Assembly: GCA_002313895.1 (NCBI GenBank)
Contig: DCAW01000148.1
Coordinates: 1 to 15,658, forward strand
Source: Dehalococcoidia bacterium UBA1123
Lineage (GTDB): Bacteria > Chloroflexota > Dehalococcoidia > Lucifugimonadales > UBA1123
Direction: 5' to 3'
Length of the DNA stretch: 15,658 nucleotides
In this document: piece by piece, positions 13,579 through 15,658 of the stretch
How the letters are laid out: each line of letters begins with the position of its first letter
Numbering within the stretch: position 1 is the stretch's first letter
Translations under genes and position numbers: made by a program
The notes under the pieces: model-generated
What the model was told of the DNA's origin: nothing
Databases searched by the model: none
What the model saw: only the letters and a program-made list of their open reading frames with translations

Positions 13579-15594
13579 ATGACCAACGACAACAACAACG
13601 ACACTCGCGACATCACAACCGAAGACGTACTGGGCGTCGGCGCATCAGCTGACACCTGGAAGATTCTCACCCACGCCACCGGTCCGTCTGGGAAAGTGCC
13701 GTTCACGGCGGATTTTCTGATCGAAAATCCCAGCGGCGACCACTTCGGCATGACACAGAACGCAGGCATGGGTTGGGACCCTGCCGAGTTAATGAGGAAG
13801 CAGTTCGTAATTCTCTCCACGGCTGGGGGTATGAGAGAGCCTGACGGAACGCCGATTGCTCTGGGCTTGCACACCGGGCACTTCGAACTGGCTGGGTTGG
13901 TCGAGGCTGCCGCAAGAGAGTTTAAGGAATTGAACTCTATTCCCTTCGCGCTATTTTGCTCTGATCCTTGCGACGGACGATCAATGGGCACGACTGGAAT
14001 GCTCGATTCTCTGCCGTACCGTAACGACGCTGCGCAGGTGTTCAGACGTCTGGCGCGCTCGCTACCGACGGCCAAAGGCGTTCTTGGCGTCGCGTCCTGT
14101 GACAAAGGCTTGCCTGCCATGATGATGGCGATGGCGGGACTCCGAGACAAGCCTGTGGTTATCGTTCCAGGCGGGGTCACCCTGGCTTCTGAGGGCGCAG
14201 AAGATTTGGGCACGATTCAATCGATCGCTGCGCGGTTTTCTCAGGGCGAAGTCACGTTGGAGTACGCTCAGGACATGGGATGCAGGGCCTGCGGCTCTCC
14301 AGGCGGCGGTTGCCAGTTCCTGGGCACGGCTGGCACGTCTCAGGTCGTCGCTGAGGCATTGGGCCTCGCTATAACTCACGGCGCGTTGTCGCCTTCCGGA
14401 ACTCCGGCATGGAGGGACATCGCAGTCCGTTCCGCTCGGGCGCTGGTCATGGCCGAAAAGCGGGGCGTCACCTCTCAGGACATTCTGACCGATGCCGCGT
14501 TCAAAAATGCTATGGTCGTCCACGCCGCTTGCGGTGGATCGACGAACCTGTTGCTCCACACACCCGCGATAGCGCACGCCGCCGGCCGCACATTGATGAC
14601 CGTCGAGGATTGGGACGCGATCAACAAAGAAACGCCACGCATAGTGGACGTCCTGCCCAACGGCCCGACCGGCTACCCGACGGCAGAACTCTACGGCGCC
14701 GGCGGCGTGCCAGAGGTAATGCTGCACCTTCGGAGAATGGGACTTTTGGACACATCAGTATTGACCGCCACAGGCCAGACCCTGGGTGAGAATCTCGACT
14801 GGTGGGAGGGTTCTCAACGGAGACACGATGTCCGTTCCTATCTTCGAGACCACAATGGCACAGACCCGGACAACGTAATTATGTCGCCCGACAGAGCCAG
14901 GGAGAAGGGCCTGACCAGCACAGTTACGTTCCCATCAGGCAACATTGCGCCTGAAGGTTCGGTGATTAAGAGCACAGCCATAGACCCGACCGTGGTTGAT
15001 GACGACGGTGTGTATCGCAAGGTTGGTCCTGCCAGGGTTTTCCGGTCGGAGCGACATGCGGTCCGCGCCATCAAGAGCCGCGACGAAGACGAACGAGTTA
15101 AAGGTGGCGACATCATGGTGCTGACCTGCGGTGGCCCATTGGGGACCGGGATGGAAGAGGTGTACCAAATAACAGCCGCGCTCAAGCACCTGTCGTATGG
15201 CAAGCATGTGGCATTGATCACGGACGCTCGATTCTCCGGTGTTTCCACGGGGGCATGTGTCGGACACGTTGGCCCAGAGGCTCTGGCAGGTGGCCCCATT
15301 GGGAAGGTTAGGGAAGGCGACGTAATTGAAATCGTGGTTGATCGCAATTCGCTGGAAGGCACAATTAATCTGGTGGGTGAAAACGGCATCAATCACGGCT
15401 CCGACTGGGGGCGCCAGGAGTTAGATCGCCGACCGACGCCGGACGATCTTGCGCCTCACCCGTTCCTGCCCGATGACTCTCGCCTGTGGGCCGCGCTTCA
15501 GGACGCCTCTGGTGGGACGTGGGGCGGCTGTGTGTTCGACGTCGACTCGATCATAGAAACACTCGAAGCGGGAAAATCGGCTCTTGGCAGATAA
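13579..15594 (+). CDS. yjhG: IlvD/Edd-family dehydratase, YjhG/YagF (D-xylonate dehydratase) type
   Basis: This enzyme family dehydrates sugar acids to 2-keto-3-deoxy acids, and YjhG/YagF of E. coli act on D-xylonate. Counting residues from an earlier ATG at 13567, family blocks are PSGDHFGMTQNAGMGW (55-70), SDPCDGRSMGTTGMLDSLPYRND (132-154), ASCDKGLPA (176-184), GGGCQFLGTAGTSQVVAEALG (246-266), LPNGPTGYPTA, EGSVIKSTAIDP and HLSYGKHVALITDARFSGVSTGACVGHVGPEA. C135, C178 and C249 are the expected iron-sulfur ligands, and the Lys of the CDK motif is the likely Mg-binding site. I prefer ATG 13579 (671 residues): GGAG (13569-13572) stands 6 nt before it, while ATG 13567 has no good site. E. coli YjhG has about 655 residues, so the gene is full length. 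No keto-deoxy-acid aldolase or sugar transporter lies nearby. Confidence 0.93.
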   Translation: MTNDNNNDTRDITTEDVLGVGASADTWKILTHATGPSGKVPFTADFLIENPSGDHFGMTQNAGMGWDPAELMRKQFVILSTAGGMREPDGTPIALGLHTGHFELAGLVEAAAREFKELNSIPFALFCSDPCDGRSMGTTGMLDSLPYRNDAAQVFRRLARSLPTAKGVLGVASCDKGLPAMMMAMAGLRDKPVVIVPGGVTLASEGAEDLGTIQSIAARFSQGEVTLEYAQDMGCRACGSPGGGCQFLGTAGTSQVVAEALGLAITHGALSPSGTPAWRDIAVRSARALVMAEKRGVTSQDILTDAAFKNAMVVHAACGGSTNLLLHTPAIAHAAGRTLMTVEDWDAINKETPRIVDVLPNGPTGYPTAELYGAGGVPEVMLHLRRMGLLDTSVLTATGQTLGENLDWWEGSQRRHDVRSYLRDHNGTDPDNVIMSPDRAREKGLTSTVTFPSGNIAPEGSVIKSTAIDPTVVDDDGVYRKVGPARVFRSERHAVRAIKSRDEDERVKGGDIMVLTCGGPLGTGMEEVYQITAALKHLSYGKHVALITDARFSGVSTGACVGHVGPEALAGGPIGKVREGDVIEIVVDRNSLEGTINLVGENGINHGSDWGRQELDRRPTPDDLAPHPFLPDDSRLWAALQDASGGTWGGCVFDVDSIIETLEAGKSALGR

Positions 15595-15658
15595 CGAATG
15601 GACATTGTGAGACGGAACTATCTCGATGTGCCGAACTAAGGCCTCCTCATTATCACTC
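15595..15658. other. Right edge, nothing recognised
   Basis: The 64 bases after the dehydratase stop hold no clear hairpin with a T tract and no convincing gene start on either strand. Confidence 0.5.

Noticed and set aside
1..15658. CRISPR array, tRNA/rRNA, insertion sequence or phage integration marks
   Set aside because: No regularly spaced repeats, RNA-gene motifs, transposase-like frames or terminal inverted repeats were seen on reading both strands.

Overview
The window is about 15.7 kb of protein-coding bacterial DNA of middling GC content. Most genes carry good Shine-Dalgarno sites (AAGGAG or GGAGG), and several promoter-like sequences are of the sigma-70 type. No rRNA, tRNA, CRISPR array, transposase or phage gene is visible. 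The gene content is a YjhG-type sugar-acid dehydratase, a PYROXD2-like flavoprotein, a mycothiol-type formaldehyde dehydrogenase homologue, many amide hydrolases, and a cohesin-domain surface-protein relic. This recalls the SAR202/Dehalococcoidia branch of Chloroflexota, which lives on refractory organic matter. That placement is inferred from gene content and was not tested phylogenetically.

Layout, left to right. (1) A minus-strand metal-dependent amidohydrolase is cut by the left window edge (1-737). (2) A 638-bp gap (738-1375) holds a promoter and an 11-codon ORF with a strong ribosome-binding site. (3) A minus-strand two-gene unit follows: an unrecognised 580-residue protein that looks like an alpha/alpha-hairpin (six-hairpin glycosidase-like) protein (4865-3123), then a gamma-glutamyltransferase-fold hydrolase (3076-1376). 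(4) Divergent from it lies a plus-strand pair: a beta-lactamase-fold serine hydrolase (5028-6128) and a YtcJ-type amidohydrolase (6179-7798). (5) A minus-strand P-loop kinase-like gene is broken by a frameshift (8363-7784). (6) A plus-strand PYROXD2/CrtI-like FAD oxidoreductase (8492-10051) converges on a minus-strand zinc alcohol dehydrogenase of the S-(hydroxymethyl)mycothiol dehydrogenase type (11156-10071). (7) Positions 11221-11970 carry the remains of a surface protein: a cohesin-like domain and a C-terminal membrane anchor in one frame, interrupted by stops. (8) A minus-strand amidase (13420-12017) and a plus-strand IlvD/Edd-family YjhG-type dehydratase (13579-15594) diverge from back-to-back promoters. 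A perfect inverted repeat lies on the predicted dehydratase start site.

The genes share a catabolic theme: opening amide, imide, lactam or ester bonds (two amidohydrolases, a GGT-fold hydrolase, a serine hydrolase, an amidase), then oxidising and dehydrating the products (FAD oxidoreductase, zinc dehydrogenase, sugar-acid dehydratase). No transporter or regulator gene is in the window, so a single pathway cannot be demonstrated. The best leads are the GGT-fold protein with a rebuilt substrate pocket next to an unknown hairpin protein, the mycothiol-type dehydrogenase, the decaying cohesin surface protein, and the dehydratase/amidase control region.
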